64,000 nt of DNA from G965267425 sp965267425 (GTDB lineage: Bacteria; Bacteroidota; Bacteroidia; Flavobacteriales_E; Vicingaceae). The stretch lies in contig OZ253959.1 of the NCBI GenBank assembly GCA_965267425.1, positions 1,674,001 through 1,738,000 on the forward strand, in the 5' to 3' direction. Of the stretch, positions 54,350-63,646 are shown in pieces; the stretch's first letter is position 1, and each line of letters begins with the position of its first letter. Position numbers and translations under genes: made by a program. The notes beneath the pieces were generated by a model. The model searched no databases. It was given only the letters and a program-made list of their open reading frames with translations, and was not told where the DNA came from.

Positions 54350-54852
54350 GGCATAATTTCAATTATTTGTCCGTTTTTAATCTTAAAAATGAGATACTGA
54401 TAGTAATCTTTTGGTTGGTTCTTTTTATATAGCACTTTCCATCCATCTAGTTTTTTGGTAATGCCCAAGATTTGACGGACAATTCTATGGTCAAATTCAA
54501 ATGGTTGATAAGAATTGTCCATGCATAGAATTCTGAATCTATCTGTTTCTCCTTTGCAATTCACAATAAATCGAATTCGAATGAGCCCATTTTCATGAGG
54601 TGATTTGACAGGAGAATAATTGTCTTTAAAGAATTGATTAATTGCACTTTTTTCTCCTTCATATTGAAGTCCCATACCATAATTATGGTACTGCCCCACC
54701 TGATCTGGATTACATAATTTGTAAGTTGGTGAATCCAACTGAGGATTAAACTCTGTATCCCCAACCCATCTTAAATATTCTACTTCTTCATGCTCCTGAA
54801 CTTTACAAGAGTAAGTAAGGACAAGTATAAATATGAACAGATTAAATTTCAT
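54346..54852 (-). CDS. Lipoprotein with TonB-C-like domain
   Basis: This 168-residue lipoprotein (LTYSC, Cys16) carries, over about residues 78-160, the pattern of a TonB C-terminal-like domain: GLIRIRFIVNCKGETDRF, then QILGITKKLDGWKVLYKK. It has no inner-membrane anchor or Pro-rich arm. It shares an operon with a TPR protein, so envelope contacts are plausible. A second such stand-alone domain occurs in the secreted protein at 29295-30605. Confidence 0.68.
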   Translation of the reverse strand: MKFNLFIFILVLTYSCKVQEHEEVEYLRWVGDTEFNPQLDSPTYKLCNPDQVGQYHNYGMGLQYEGEKSAINQFFKDNYSPVKSPHENGLIRIRFIVNCKGETDRFRILCMDNSYQPFEFDHRIVRQILGITKKLDGWKVLYKKNQPKDYYQYLIFKIKNGQIIEIMP

Positions 54853-54950
54853 ATATTCTTACTAAGCTATTATGCTTGCACAAAAGAAAGACGATATTAT
54901 GTGTCCAGGAGTACGGCTAAAAATGTTAATTTTTTGATTAAAATTGTTAA

Positions 54951-55232
54951 ATGAAAGCAATCTGGAATGACACTGTTATCGCTGAAAGCGATGAAACTGT
55001 AGTGGTTGAAGGAAATCACTATTTCCCTCGTAAAGACATTAAATCCGAATATTTTAAAGAAAGTGCAACGCATTCTGTTTGCCATTGGAAAGGAACTGCC
55101 TCTTATTATAATGTGGTCGTAGATGGACAGGAGAACGCAGACGCCGCCTGGTACTACCCTGAAGCATCTGAGTTGGCAAAAAATATTCGAGATTATATCG
55201 CCTTTTGGAAGGGTGTTGAAGTGGTTCAATAA
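54951..55232 (+). CDS. DUF427 protein
   Basis: This 93-residue protein shows the whole DUF427 pattern: KAIWNDTVIAESDETVVVEGN, HYFPRKDI, SATHSVCHWKGTASYYNV and DAAWYYPEASELAKNIRDY. The family forms a small beta fold with a conserved HWKG segment; the function is unknown. It stands alone. Confidence 0.9.
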   Translation: MKAIWNDTVIAESDETVVVEGNHYFPRKDIKSEYFKESATHSVCHWKGTASYYNVVVDGQENADAAWYYPEASELAKNIRDYIAFWKGVEVVQ

Positions 55233-55266
55233 CCGCTATTTCAATAACTTCCAATCTTATGTTGAC

Positions 55267-55746
55267 CTAATGTTGATGATGCTTCGGCGGAGGGTGTTTG
55301 TGTGAAAACATTTTTTGCAATTCTTGGGTCAATTCTTCAAAAGCCGCTTGTTGCTCATGCGTGCACAAGGCTTGAATATCTTTGAAGTGGTTGAAATGAA
55401 TAACTTCAATATTCTTTTGAACCTGGGCCAATTCGATCATCAGCGAATCTTTCGTTGAATTATTATGTGTCAATAGCAATTGATACAATTCATTTTTAAG
55501 CTGGCGTCGTATTTTCTCTTGACTACCAATGCCTTTTCTATGATCTTGAATTAATTCTTCGTAAGCTTGAATTTGCTTCTCATCAAATCCCAATTGATTG
55601 ATAATCATGTGTTTTGGCTCTGGCCTGAAATGATGTGGCGGTTTTTTCGCTGAATGGGATGGAGAAAAAATGAGCCAGCAAAGGACTCCAAAATTCAATA
55701 AGACCAAAACGATAACCAGCGTTATGAGTGCATTGACTTTATTCAT
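55267..55746 (-). CDS. CpxP/CnrX-like periplasmic sensor, His-rich
   Basis: From ATG 55746 the protein is 159 residues. An N-terminal membrane helix (about 7-28) is followed by a helical domain with an LTxxQ-like pattern (LGFDEKQIQAYEELIQDH; CTHEQQAAFEELTQELQ). His clusters lie on both sides of it (PPHHFRPEPKHM and FSHKHPPPKHHQH), suggesting metal binding. It overlaps the anti-sigma gene by 8 bp. Together with the ECF sigma gene it matches the CnrYXH-style metal or envelope stress arrangement. Confidence 0.82.
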   Translation of the reverse strand: MNKVNALITLVIVLVLLNFGVLCWLIFSPSHSAKKPPHHFRPEPKHMIINQLGFDEKQIQAYEELIQDHRKGIGSQEKIRRQLKNELYQLLLTHNNSTKDSLMIELAQVQKNIEVIHFNHFKDIQALCTHEQQAAFEELTQELQKMFSHKHPPPKHHQH

Positions 55747-56020
55747 GATATATCTGATTTGAAGAATTTGTATACATGGAAGTCCAATCCAAGGGCTGAT
55801 TTTCCGATTGTTGGTCAACATCGTTAATGGAAAAAAGAATCGTAAAATTGACAACAATCAAAACCACCAATGCACACGCGAAAACCAATACTTTCTGCAC
55901 AGGAAATTGCGCTTTCTCCAAATTGTCAATTGAAGATGCAATTCGGGTAAACAGAAATGGAGGGGCTTCCACCCTTTCCAATTCGTTCATTCGGTTTTCA
56001 AATTCTTTCAATTCATTCAT
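55739..56020 (-). CDS. Anti-sigma factor-like membrane protein
   Basis: This 93-residue protein has a cytosolic N-terminal amphipathic helix region (1-40), one membrane helix (about 43-66, VLVFACALVVLIVVNFTILF) and a short periplasmic tail. It lies between the ECF sigma gene (29 bp upstream) and the His-rich sensor (8-bp overlap). Position and topology fit a small anti-sigma factor; sequence similarity alone is weak. Confidence 0.72.
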   Translation of the reverse strand: MNELKEFENRMNELERVEAPPFLFTRIASSIDNLEKAQFPVQKVLVFACALVVLIVVNFTILFSINDVDQQSENQPLDWTSMYTNSSNQIYHE

Positions 56021-56049
56021 AACACTGCTTATTTGACGAAAATTCTTTT

Positions 56050-56583
56050 TTAATCCTTCGCATTGGCCAACAATATTTTAAGTTTATTCCTTGCTCTGGA
56101 CAATAACGATTCCACTGATTTTTCAGAAGCATTTAATACTTCGGAGATCTCCTTTTGGGACAAATGCTCAGTATATTTCAGCAAAACAACGGTCTTTTGT
56201 TTATCTGGTAAAGAGTGAATACAACTGAAAATCCTTTGCATTTCTTCTTTGCTTTCAAGTTTAACGCCTGGATGATCAAACGAATTTGCACTTACTTTCT
56301 TGATGGTTGCATTGTCTTGAGACAAAGACATTAGAAAGGAAAACCTTCTTTTTCTTTTTTTGTACTTGATAATATCCAGGCATTGATTGATGGTAATTCT
56401 GTAAATCCATGTGCGCACCGAAGATTCCTGCCGAAACTTATCCATTTGGCGATGCACCTTCACAAAAACATCTTGGGTAGCTTCTTCCGCCTCTTCCTTA
56501 TTTTGCAGGTATTGCAGGCAGAGGTTATAAACCAGATCGACATGATTGTCATAGATTTGCCTGAAGAAGCCTTCTTCTATCAT
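56050..56583 (-). CDS. ECF-type RNA polymerase sigma factor
   Basis: This 177-residue protein has sigma-70 region 2 (about 8-72; YNLCLQYLQNKEEAEEATQD and VRTWIYRITINQCLD) and region 4 (about 120-172; LPDKQKTVVLLKYTEHLSQ and KEISEVLNASEKSVESLLS). It lacks regions 1 and 3, as ECF factors do. It heads an operon with an anti-sigma factor and a His-rich periplasmic sensor, which suggests control by a metal or envelope signal. Confidence 0.92.
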   Translation of the reverse strand: MIEEGFFRQIYDNHVDLVYNLCLQYLQNKEEAEEATQDVFVKVHRQMDKFRQESSVRTWIYRITINQCLDIIKYKKRKRRFSFLMSLSQDNATIKKVSANSFDHPGVKLESKEEMQRIFSCIHSLPDKQKTVVLLKYTEHLSQKEISEVLNASEKSVESLLSRARNKLKILLANAKD

Positions 56584-56673
56584 GTCGTGATTTACCTTTA
56601 GAACTTATTTCCAAAGCACACGAATATCAAAAAATCACCTTTGAATTCAAAATAAGCGTTTCAAGGACTTCAA

Positions 56674-59600
56674 TTAGAACCGAACAATCTTGAGTTGCTC
56701 ATCTACTGTATCCGATTCGAGATTAATCAAGTAAATGCCTTTAGGAAAATCTTCCAGGTTCAATTCAATGTATGTGCCAGAATAAGCATTTACTTCCAAT
56801 ACCTTGGCTCCCGTGGTACTATATACAGTAATGTCAAGATTCTCCAGGTATGTTCCAAATTGCAAGGTGAACATGCCGTTGGTAGGATTAGGATAAGTAG
56901 TCGCCTTTATCTCAGTTACAACTGGTTCATCAATGCTCGTGACTTCATCTGTTACTAGAATGTTCATGGTCATGGTATCCGCACAAGAGCCAGAATTGGA
57001 TACCACTAGACGTACTTGAAATTCTCCGGGAGTTGTATACATATGCTGAGGATTCTTTAGGTTACTGGTATTTCCATCTCCAAAATCCCAAGAATGTGAG
57101 TTGGCATTCACGGATATATTGGTAAACAAGATTTGTACTTTGTCCTTTACGTCCACTTCATTTTCAGAAACCTTAAATGCAGATTTGACTTTGATGGGTT
57201 GCTCAATTTCTTCAACCACTCTCATTTCTCCACAAATCCCACTATTGGTAATTTGAACAGAGTACTTCCCAGCTGGTAAATTTGACAATGAATCCGCTGT
57301 TTTGATTGCTAATGTTTTGTGAATGATTTCTTCATTGCTGTTTCTCCATATGTAATTCCATGGTCCTTCACCTTGACCAGCAACCACTATTTTACCATCT
57401 TCATGCCCATAACAAGTTGCATCAAAAGATTCACTTTCAGGCAATTGCCCAAATCGTAATGTAAATCTGTCCAGTGGTGTTGAAGGATTCAGCTGGCAAG
57501 TATAACTTGTGTCTTTGTTTAATTGAAAGCTGGTATTGGTTTCATTATCTGTAAAGAAAATACAACCAATTAACGACTCATCAATTTCAGGTGTTAGTTG
57601 AATGGTGTAACTACCAGGACCTTTGACCTTAACTTCCAATTGGACTTCTTCATCTGCTGCTGTGAAATTCATGGAATTGATGGAATATTCAATGGTATCC
57701 AAAATGCTCAGTATGGACGGAACATATTGGTTGCTTGAAAATACTTTCCTGGCGTCGCTGGATGGATCAAATTTGTGAGATGCAGTTTGATCAAACCGAA
57801 TAACGGTTTCGTCTTTTCCACCTGGTCCATTTATGGAGGCTTTTACAAAATTTCCAGGTCCTGCTGTATTCAAAAATGCCTGATCCATACTTGATTTGAC
57901 AGCCTCCGTTCCCGTTAAGGTAGGAGTGCTATTAGCCTGTACCCAAAACGCCTGTGATGAAGCAACGTATCTGCTTCCTCCATTAATACCTACTCCTCCT
58001 ACATAACTTGCAAATTGTTGTGCGTCGGGATCCCAAATGTAAATGGCATTATTAATGCCCGCTTTTGTCCAGGAGGGTGATTCCCAATCTATAGATGACG
58101 GGTAAGGGTTTCCGACTAAATTCCATCCATCCTCACTGGCCGGTTGAGCCGGATCATCCGTATATGTCACTGGAAAATTGATGGTTCCTGTGTTTACCGT
58201 TCCTTTATAGTCAATAATGAATGGCTGTGTTCCTGTAATGGTGTCCCCACACCATATGGAGTATCCTCTTCCAATGTCAATGGCCTCTGAAGAGTTCATT
58301 ACACCCACATAACCATTGTTATTTGTCCCCAGTACGGTTTCGTCATATTTGTAAATACTTACGAAGGGAAATGCGGGATAATCTGAACCTGTAAATCCTG
58401 ACGTTATAAAATCGTCATCCCAGGATTCAATCGTGCCATCTGCAATGGGAGAACTAACGAATCTCCAATTTGTACTTCCAGCATCAATGTAGCGCTGCAT
58501 GATAACATCACCAGATAAACTTCCTCCTGTTATGGCACCAATTCGTCCGGTTAAGGACGGTCCTGAAGTAATCATTAACTTATCAGCTGTTGTCACTTGA
58601 CCGTTGGTCAATGTCAATTCACTTGATATTTTGATGGTGTCATCCAACAACTCCAGTCCGGCGGGATTATTGGCAATTAAATGATAAATGGTGTTTGGAC
58701 CATCCAAAAATTGTTTGTCTTCTCCCCTCATATGAACAGTGGAAACGCCGGTATTGAATGTCCCTTGGTTGTTCCATGAGCCTTTAACAACTAATTCCCT
58801 TTTAACACCAGATTGAAAAGATAAGGTAGCCCCATTTTCAATGTAAATGCCTTTACCCGTTCCATTTGCATTTAATGTTACCGTATGTCCCGTCCTAATT
58901 TCTACGTCTTGTGTACTATCTGGAATACAACCACATTGCCAGGTATTTATATTGTTCCAATCTCCAGACTGAACTGAATGTACCGTTTGAATGGTTTGAG
59001 AAATAGTATTGATGGTATCCGGACTAAATTCTTTTTTATAAAAAATAACCGAACCAATTTTTCCATCCCACCCACTTGATCCGGCAGTATTTTTTGGTCC
59101 TTTCCCAATGATCATCTTTTGAATTCCACTTAAGGGTGAATTGATAATACTATTGGATGAATCATTGATCACACCATCGATATAAACACGTAGTCTATCT
59201 CCTTGCGACCATGTTATGGACAATACTTGCCTATCTGTGGTTTGCGTATTGCTCTGTGTTTCTACTTGTTGGCTGGCAAGATTTCCACCCAACCCAGATT
59301 TCAGCAAATTCGTTCTTCCTGTATTGGCTCCAGAAGCATCATATCTTAAACAAATTTTATCGTCAGTACCATTGGGGTTTTCTGAATCCAGAAATCCATT
59401 GTCCGTGTTGGTTACATCTGACTTCACAACCATGAAGATGGAAAACTCTGTCAATCCATTGATGCTGTCTTGAATGTCCAGATTTTGTAAGAAATCACCA
59501 TTGGCAAAATCCAAATAACGAAAGCCATCAATCTCAACCAATCTTGGACGGTAGTTGTTAACGGTATACACAAAATTGAATCCGTTACCGCTGATGTCAT

Positions 59601-59808
59601 GCCATTCCCTGACCCTGTTACTAACGGCGGCTAAGTTGGATGAATTACGATAGACTGCGGAATCAGGGCTTAACCATAAAATTAAATCCGCAGCCAACGG
59701 CATACCGGTAGGCAGAGATACCTGACCAATAGAAGATATTGATTGAAGCGAAATGAATAAAACAAAGAGGTACTTGAAAAGTTTGGCGGCAAAGGTTTTT
59801 TGAATCAT
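56674..59808 (-). CDS. Giant T9SS-exported protein with LamG-like, G8-like and PKD domains
   Basis: This 1044-residue protein has a signal peptide (ending SIGQ). A LamG-like domain (about 35-275, WHDISGNGFNFVY) is followed by a G8/beta-helix-like segment (about 280-395, DWNNINTWQCGCIPDS). A long beta region, a PKD domain (about 880-960, FDGDGNTSN-like SWDFGDGNTS) and a T9SS type A sorting domain (TTYPNPTNGMFTL) complete it. It is a surface or secreted adhesin or polymer-binding protein. It is on the same strand as the ECF cluster, 90 bp upstream of that cluster's first gene. Confidence 0.87.
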   Translation of the reverse strand: MIQKTFAAKLFKYLFVLFISLQSISSIGQVSLPTGMPLAADLILWLSPDSAVYRNSSNLAAVSNRVREWHDISGNGFNFVYTVNNYRPRLVEIDGFRYLDFANGDFLQNLDIQDSINGLTEFSIFMVVKSDVTNTDNGFLDSENPNGTDDKICLRYDASGANTGRTNLLKSGLGGNLASQQVETQSNTQTTDRQVLSITWSQGDRLRVYIDGVINDSSNSIINSPLSGIQKMIIGKGPKNTAGSSGWDGKIGSVIFYKKEFSPDTINTISQTIQTVHSVQSGDWNNINTWQCGCIPDSTQDVEIRTGHTVTLNANGTGKGIYIENGATLSFQSGVKRELVVKGSWNNQGTFNTGVSTVHMRGEDKQFLDGPNTIYHLIANNPAGLELLDDTIKISSELTLTNGQVTTADKLMITSGPSLTGRIGAITGGSLSGDVIMQRYIDAGSTNWRFVSSPIADGTIESWDDDFITSGFTGSDYPAFPFVSIYKYDETVLGTNNNGYVGVMNSSEAIDIGRGYSIWCGDTITGTQPFIIDYKGTVNTGTINFPVTYTDDPAQPASEDGWNLVGNPYPSSIDWESPSWTKAGINNAIYIWDPDAQQFASYVGGVGINGGSRYVASSQAFWVQANSTPTLTGTEAVKSSMDQAFLNTAGPGNFVKASINGPGGKDETVIRFDQTASHKFDPSSDARKVFSSNQYVPSILSILDTIEYSINSMNFTAADEEVQLEVKVKGPGSYTIQLTPEIDESLIGCIFFTDNETNTSFQLNKDTSYTCQLNPSTPLDRFTLRFGQLPESESFDATCYGHEDGKIVVAGQGEGPWNYIWRNSNEEIIHKTLAIKTADSLSNLPAGKYSVQITNSGICGEMRVVEEIEQPIKVKSAFKVSENEVDVKDKVQILFTNISVNANSHSWDFGDGNTSNLKNPQHMYTTPGEFQVRLVVSNSGSCADTMTMNILVTDEVTSIDEPVVTEIKATTYPNPTNGMFTLQFGTYLENLDITVYSTTGAKVLEVNAYSGTYIELNLEDFPKGIYLINLESDTVDEQLKIVRF

Positions 59809-59952
59809 AAATGCGTGCTTTGGATGTTCTTTTTCGCAGGTCTTTATAATATATACGCAGATGATTTGATTTTGTTCTACTAGGTTGTTTTGGCAATATA
59901 ATTATATATTTCTAAACGAATTTAGGTGATTCTGCACCTTTAGAATTAATCG

Positions 59953-61194
59953 ATGGCCAAACGAACCGGAATCATTATAGCGCTCATTTTAGCAGGAGAA
60001 TCCATTTTTTTCCTTCCGTTTATTTTGGCCAGGATATTCAGACCTACCATACTGGAGGTATTTGATATTTCCAACCTCGAATTGGGGTTTTGCTTTTCCA
60101 TTTATGGTATTGTTGCCATGATATCATATGTTTTTGGAGGACCCCTGGCCGATCGATTTCCCTCTCGAAAATTAATGGCCATATCTCTTTGGCTTACAGC
60201 GGCAGGTGGCCTTTACTACTGCACCATCCCTTCTCTGGGTGAATTAAAAATCATCTATGGATTTTGGGGATTTTCAACCATCTTTTTGTTCTGGGCGGCT
60301 ATGTTGAAAGCAACACGATTATGGGGAGGAGAGCATTATCAAGGACGAGCATTTGGATGGCTTGAAGGAGGCAGAGGTCTGTCAGCTGCACTTCTGGGAA
60401 CCTTAGCGGTCAGTCTCTTTGGAATGGTTATGCCCGAAAGTTCAGAGATGATCAATGAAAGTGCAAGAAACACTTCATTTGTCAATGTGATACTTGTTAC
60501 AAGTTTGATAACTGCTTTAGTAGGCTTCATCGTTTGGTTCACATTGCCACAAGAACAAGCATCAAACGCAAATAGCACTGGTTGGTTTTTTCCATCCCTT
60601 GTTGATTCAGGGAAATCATTGAACGTTTGGCTCATGTCTATTGTTGTAATATGTGCTTATGTGGGTTACAAAATCACGGATGACTATTCGCTGTATGCTC
60701 ATGAAGTGCTGGGTTTTAGCGAAGTGGATGCTGCAGCTTTTGGAGGAACAGCTATGTGGCTCAGACCAGTTTTCGCAATAGCAGCGGGACTTTTGGCAGA
60801 CAGAATATCAGCATCTAAGGTATTAACCTATTGTTTTGCTGGCAGTGCAACAGGAGGATTATTGGTGTACATGAATGTATTGTCTTTTAGTGCGCTATTG
60901 GTGATATTGCTGTTGGCTTCAACATTAGCAGGAATTTATGGAATCAGAGGTGTTTATTTTGCTGTACTGCAGGAGGCAAAAATTCCTGTTGGCTCCACTG
61001 GGACCACCATTGGACTGATTTCATTGCTTGGGTTTACCCCCGATATTTTCATGAGTCCGTTAATGGGGTATTTGTTAGATAACTTTCCAGGAATTCAAGG
61101 ACATCAGTACGTGTTTCTAGTTTTATTTGCGTTTTCTGTGGTCGGTTTAGGGGTTGCCGTCATTTTTAAGAGACGATTGAATTCTCTTGATTAA
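59953..61194 (+). CDS. MFS transporter
   Basis: This 413-residue protein has about twelve hydrophobic helices and the MFS loop 2-3 motif GGPLADRFPSRKLM (62-75). A second loop (GLLADRISASK) precedes helix 9. Substrate specificity is not clear; it resembles nitrate/oxalate-type or sugar-acid permeases only in general. It stands between two minus-strand genes and is probably monocistronic. Confidence 0.9.
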   Translation: MAKRTGIIIALILAGESIFFLPFILARIFRPTILEVFDISNLELGFCFSIYGIVAMISYVFGGPLADRFPSRKLMAISLWLTAAGGLYYCTIPSLGELKIIYGFWGFSTIFLFWAAMLKATRLWGGEHYQGRAFGWLEGGRGLSAALLGTLAVSLFGMVMPESSEMINESARNTSFVNVILVTSLITALVGFIVWFTLPQEQASNANSTGWFFPSLVDSGKSLNVWLMSIVVICAYVGYKITDDYSLYAHEVLGFSEVDAAAFGGTAMWLRPVFAIAAGLLADRISASKVLTYCFAGSATGGLLVYMNVLSFSALLVILLLASTLAGIYGIRGVYFAVLQEAKIPVGSTGTTIGLISLLGFTPDIFMSPLMGYLLDNFPGIQGHQYVFLVLFAFSVVGLGVAVIFKRRLNSLD

Positions 61195-61204
61195 GATTTA
61201 TGAA

Positions 61205-62527
61205 TCACTTGATGACAAATCGTTGCTGTCCCAGAATGCCTTTGTCTGAACTAATGTGCACTATATACAGTCCAGGCCCTAGTAATGAAGCGTCAAATGC
61301 CGTGGCACGCATGTCACAATTCCAAGATTTAACTTCCTGTCCTCTGATATCATAAACACGAATCATTTTTTCCGATTCTTGAGAATCATTGAAGGTAATT
61401 TGTATAATTCCATTTCCCGGATTTGGAAAAATATTAAATCGAAACGATGATTCTATTTGTGGAGAAAGTCCCGTGGGAATGCCATTCCATTCCAGACGGT
61501 ATATGTTATTGGTAACTGTTCTTCCCGATAACATACCCCCTGCCAAATAAACAACAGAATCATTCAAACTTGCTACACCTCTCAAATCCATGGGAATTTC
61601 GGATGTAAACGTTTTATTCCAGCTGGAATCAATTTGATTGTAAAATAGATCTCTGTTGGCCAAAGGGCTATCTCCTGATCCATCATAGGCCAATCCATTG
61701 TAATTATAGGTATTAAGACTTCCTCCAATCCAATGCGGAGATCCTTTGATCAACGCACATGCCATTCTATAGCCTTTAGTAGAGAGATCTGGTGAATAAA
61801 AAGACCAAGAAATGTTAGTTGGATTGATTGGATCAATGATTCCTATTCTCAATTGATGTTGAATGGGAAAACCTGATCCAGATGATGCGCCACCAAAATA
61901 ATAGATGGTATCACCAATGATGATTCCAGAAGACCCAAATGATTTGTATTGATTTTGATTTGGAATGCTGGTGCCTACGGACCATTGATCGGTAATAGGA
62001 TCATAGATTTGAACATCCGTTACATTGGTGGTTTCACTCCACCCTGTTATGATAAAGAGCAAAGAATCTCTCCAGACACCTTGCACATGGTCATCAATGG
62101 GGACAGGTATATCTGCAGCGTCAGACAAAAAAGTTCTGTTATTGATGTCAAATCGATGCAACCGAGAAGACGATTTTTCTCCACCTGAGGCGTAAACGTG
62201 GTAGCCTCCAGCAATATAGATGATGTTATCAATTCGGCTAGCAGCGGAAGCAATTTTACCCAATGTGTCTGGTAAGTCTGGCAATAAAAACGACGTATCT
62301 TCCAAAATGTCATAACCATAACATTTCAAGTGTATGCCTGAATGACTTAGTGATTCATCAATTCCTCCAAAGGAAAACAGATAAGGCCTTCCATTGATGT
62401 ATCCTTCACACACAGCATTATTCGACACTTTTTCAGGCAATTGACCAATTGTTTGAACGGTCAGCTGTGCCATTGAAGTAAATACGGATCCAATGATTGC
62501 AGCGAAAACTAATATCAAAGTGCGCAT
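61205..62527 (-). CDS. T9SS-exported kelch-repeat protein
   Basis: From ATG 62527 the protein is 440 residues with a signal peptide (ending SMAQ). Five or six kelch-type blades follow (GRPYLFSFGGIDES, NIIYIAGGYHVYASGG, GDTIYYFGGASSGSG, NDSVVYLAGGML), giving a propeller. The T9SS type A sorting domain contains FNIFPNPGNGIIQI and LGPGLYIVHIS. It is a surface propeller, perhaps binding sugars or sialic-acid-like ligands. It ends 11 bp from the convergent MFS gene. Confidence 0.87.
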   Translation of the reverse strand: MRTLILVFAAIIGSVFTSMAQLTVQTIGQLPEKVSNNAVCEGYINGRPYLFSFGGIDESLSHSGIHLKCYGYDILEDTSFLLPDLPDTLGKIASAASRIDNIIYIAGGYHVYASGGEKSSSRLHRFDINNRTFLSDAADIPVPIDDHVQGVWRDSLLFIITGWSETTNVTDVQIYDPITDQWSVGTSIPNQNQYKSFGSSGIIIGDTIYYFGGASSGSGFPIQHQLRIGIIDPINPTNISWSFYSPDLSTKGYRMACALIKGSPHWIGGSLNTYNYNGLAYDGSGDSPLANRDLFYNQIDSSWNKTFTSEIPMDLRGVASLNDSVVYLAGGMLSGRTVTNNIYRLEWNGIPTGLSPQIESSFRFNIFPNPGNGIIQITFNDSQESEKMIRVYDIRGQEVKSWNCDMRATAFDASLLGPGLYIVHISSDKGILGQQRFVIK

Positions 62528-62556
62528 AATGGCTAATTTAGCCAATACTAATTGAT

Positions 62557-63108
62557 ATGCACATGAAATACTTGTTGAACGGTGAAGAAACTTCCAGGCT
62601 GCACTTTAGATTGCTCAGTGAAAATGATTTTGACCAATGGCTTCCGTTTTTCACCTACAAGGAAGCATATCAATATTTGGGTGTGGAACCTAAGCCAGAG
62701 GCAGAGCAAATGTGCACGGATTGGATCAATCGAATGCTCAATAGATATGAGAACAATGAAGGCGGAATGAACGTGCTAATTGACAAGCAATCTGGCAAAA
62801 TGATTGGCCAATGTGGATTACTCGTTCAAGATGTGATGGGGAATGTGAGATTGGAAATCGGATATTCTATCCTGCCTGAATTTTGGCACAACGGCTATGC
62901 CACCGAAGCCGCTATTCATTGCAAAAACAAAGCATTTGAGAAAGAATTTGAAAACGAGTTGATATCACTTATTCACAGGGACAACATTGGGTCAAAAAAA
63001 GTAGCGCTAAACAATGGAATGGAATTGGAACAATTCCTTCCGAACTATCGAAACAAGCCAGTAAACGTATTTAAAATAACACGAGAAGAATGGTTGACAA
63101 ACCGATGA
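62557..63108 (+). CDS. GNAT-family N-acetyltransferase (RimJ/RimL-like)
   Basis: This 183-residue protein follows the GNAT RimJ/L pattern: LHFRLLSENDFDQWLPFF at the start, IGQCGLLVQDV, LEIGYSILPEFWHNGYATEA (about 94-113; the acetyl-CoA pyrophosphate loop is the HNGYATEA stretch) and DNIGSKKVALNNGME. The substrate is probably an amino-terminal or small amine; not determinable here. It is alone on this strand. Confidence 0.88.
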   Translation: MHMKYLLNGEETSRLHFRLLSENDFDQWLPFFTYKEAYQYLGVEPKPEAEQMCTDWINRMLNRYENNEGGMNVLIDKQSGKMIGQCGLLVQDVMGNVRLEIGYSILPEFWHNGYATEAAIHCKNKAFEKEFENELISLIHRDNIGSKKVALNNGMELEQFLPNYRNKPVNVFKITREEWLTNR

Positions 63109-63112
63109 TTCT

Positions 63113-63646
63113 CTAGTTATTTTTGTGTTTGGAATTCATTTCCGCATTGAACTGTTCGGATTGTCCCCTTGGAATCGAAAGTGACTTCCACCCTTCTCCC
63201 TTGATAGAATTGGCAATGAAAACAATTTGTCCAACATGATAAGCATAGTGAGCTAGCTGACGATTAAGCGCCTCAACTACATTATGTTGCTCATTTCTGA
63301 TGGTTACATTTTTTTCCAAATCTTCAGGCCGCAAGGAATTAAGGGTATTAAACAAGCAATCCCAGCCTTCATTCCATCTTGCATATATTTCTTCCTTAGA
63401 TTTATTGAATTCCAAAAATTCGGTATCTCGATGACGCCAAGACTTTTCTCCATCAGAAGTCAAGAAATCTGTCCATCTGGAAAGCATGTTACCAGCCACA
63501 TGATTGACTACTATGGCTATATTGTTAAAAGCATCGCCGGGTTTAATCAGCAACTCTTCATCTGTCAACTGATCCATGGCTTTCTCACCTAATTGTTTGT
63601 ACAGTCCGAAAACACGTATGATGTTTGATAGATATTCAACTTTCAT
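63113..63646 (-). CDS. DinB-family (DUF1572) four-helix protein
   Basis: From ATG 63646 the protein is 177 residues. It is a DinB-like bundle with the metal triad H49 (VVNHVAGN), H133 and H137 (LAHYAYHVGQ). The longer upstream start in the same frame adds 39 residues without family similarity. DinB proteins are often thiol- or metal-dependent transferases or hydrolases of unknown substrate. It overlaps the upstream GNAT stop by 11 bp. Confidence 0.88.
   Translation of the reverse strand: MKVEYLSNIIRVFGLYKQLGEKAMDQLTDEELLIKPGDAFNNIAIVVNHVAGNMLSRWTDFLTSDGEKSWRHRDTEFLEFNKSKEEIYARWNEGWDCLFNTLNSLRPEDLEKNVTIRNEQHNVVEALNRQLAHYAYHVGQIVFIANSIKGEGWKSLSIPRGQSEQFNAEMNSKHKNN

Noticed and set aside
56674..59808. 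Polysaccharide lyase or glycosidase
   Set aside because: The LamG-like, G8-like and PKD segments suggest binding, but I saw no catalytic domain or active-site motif.
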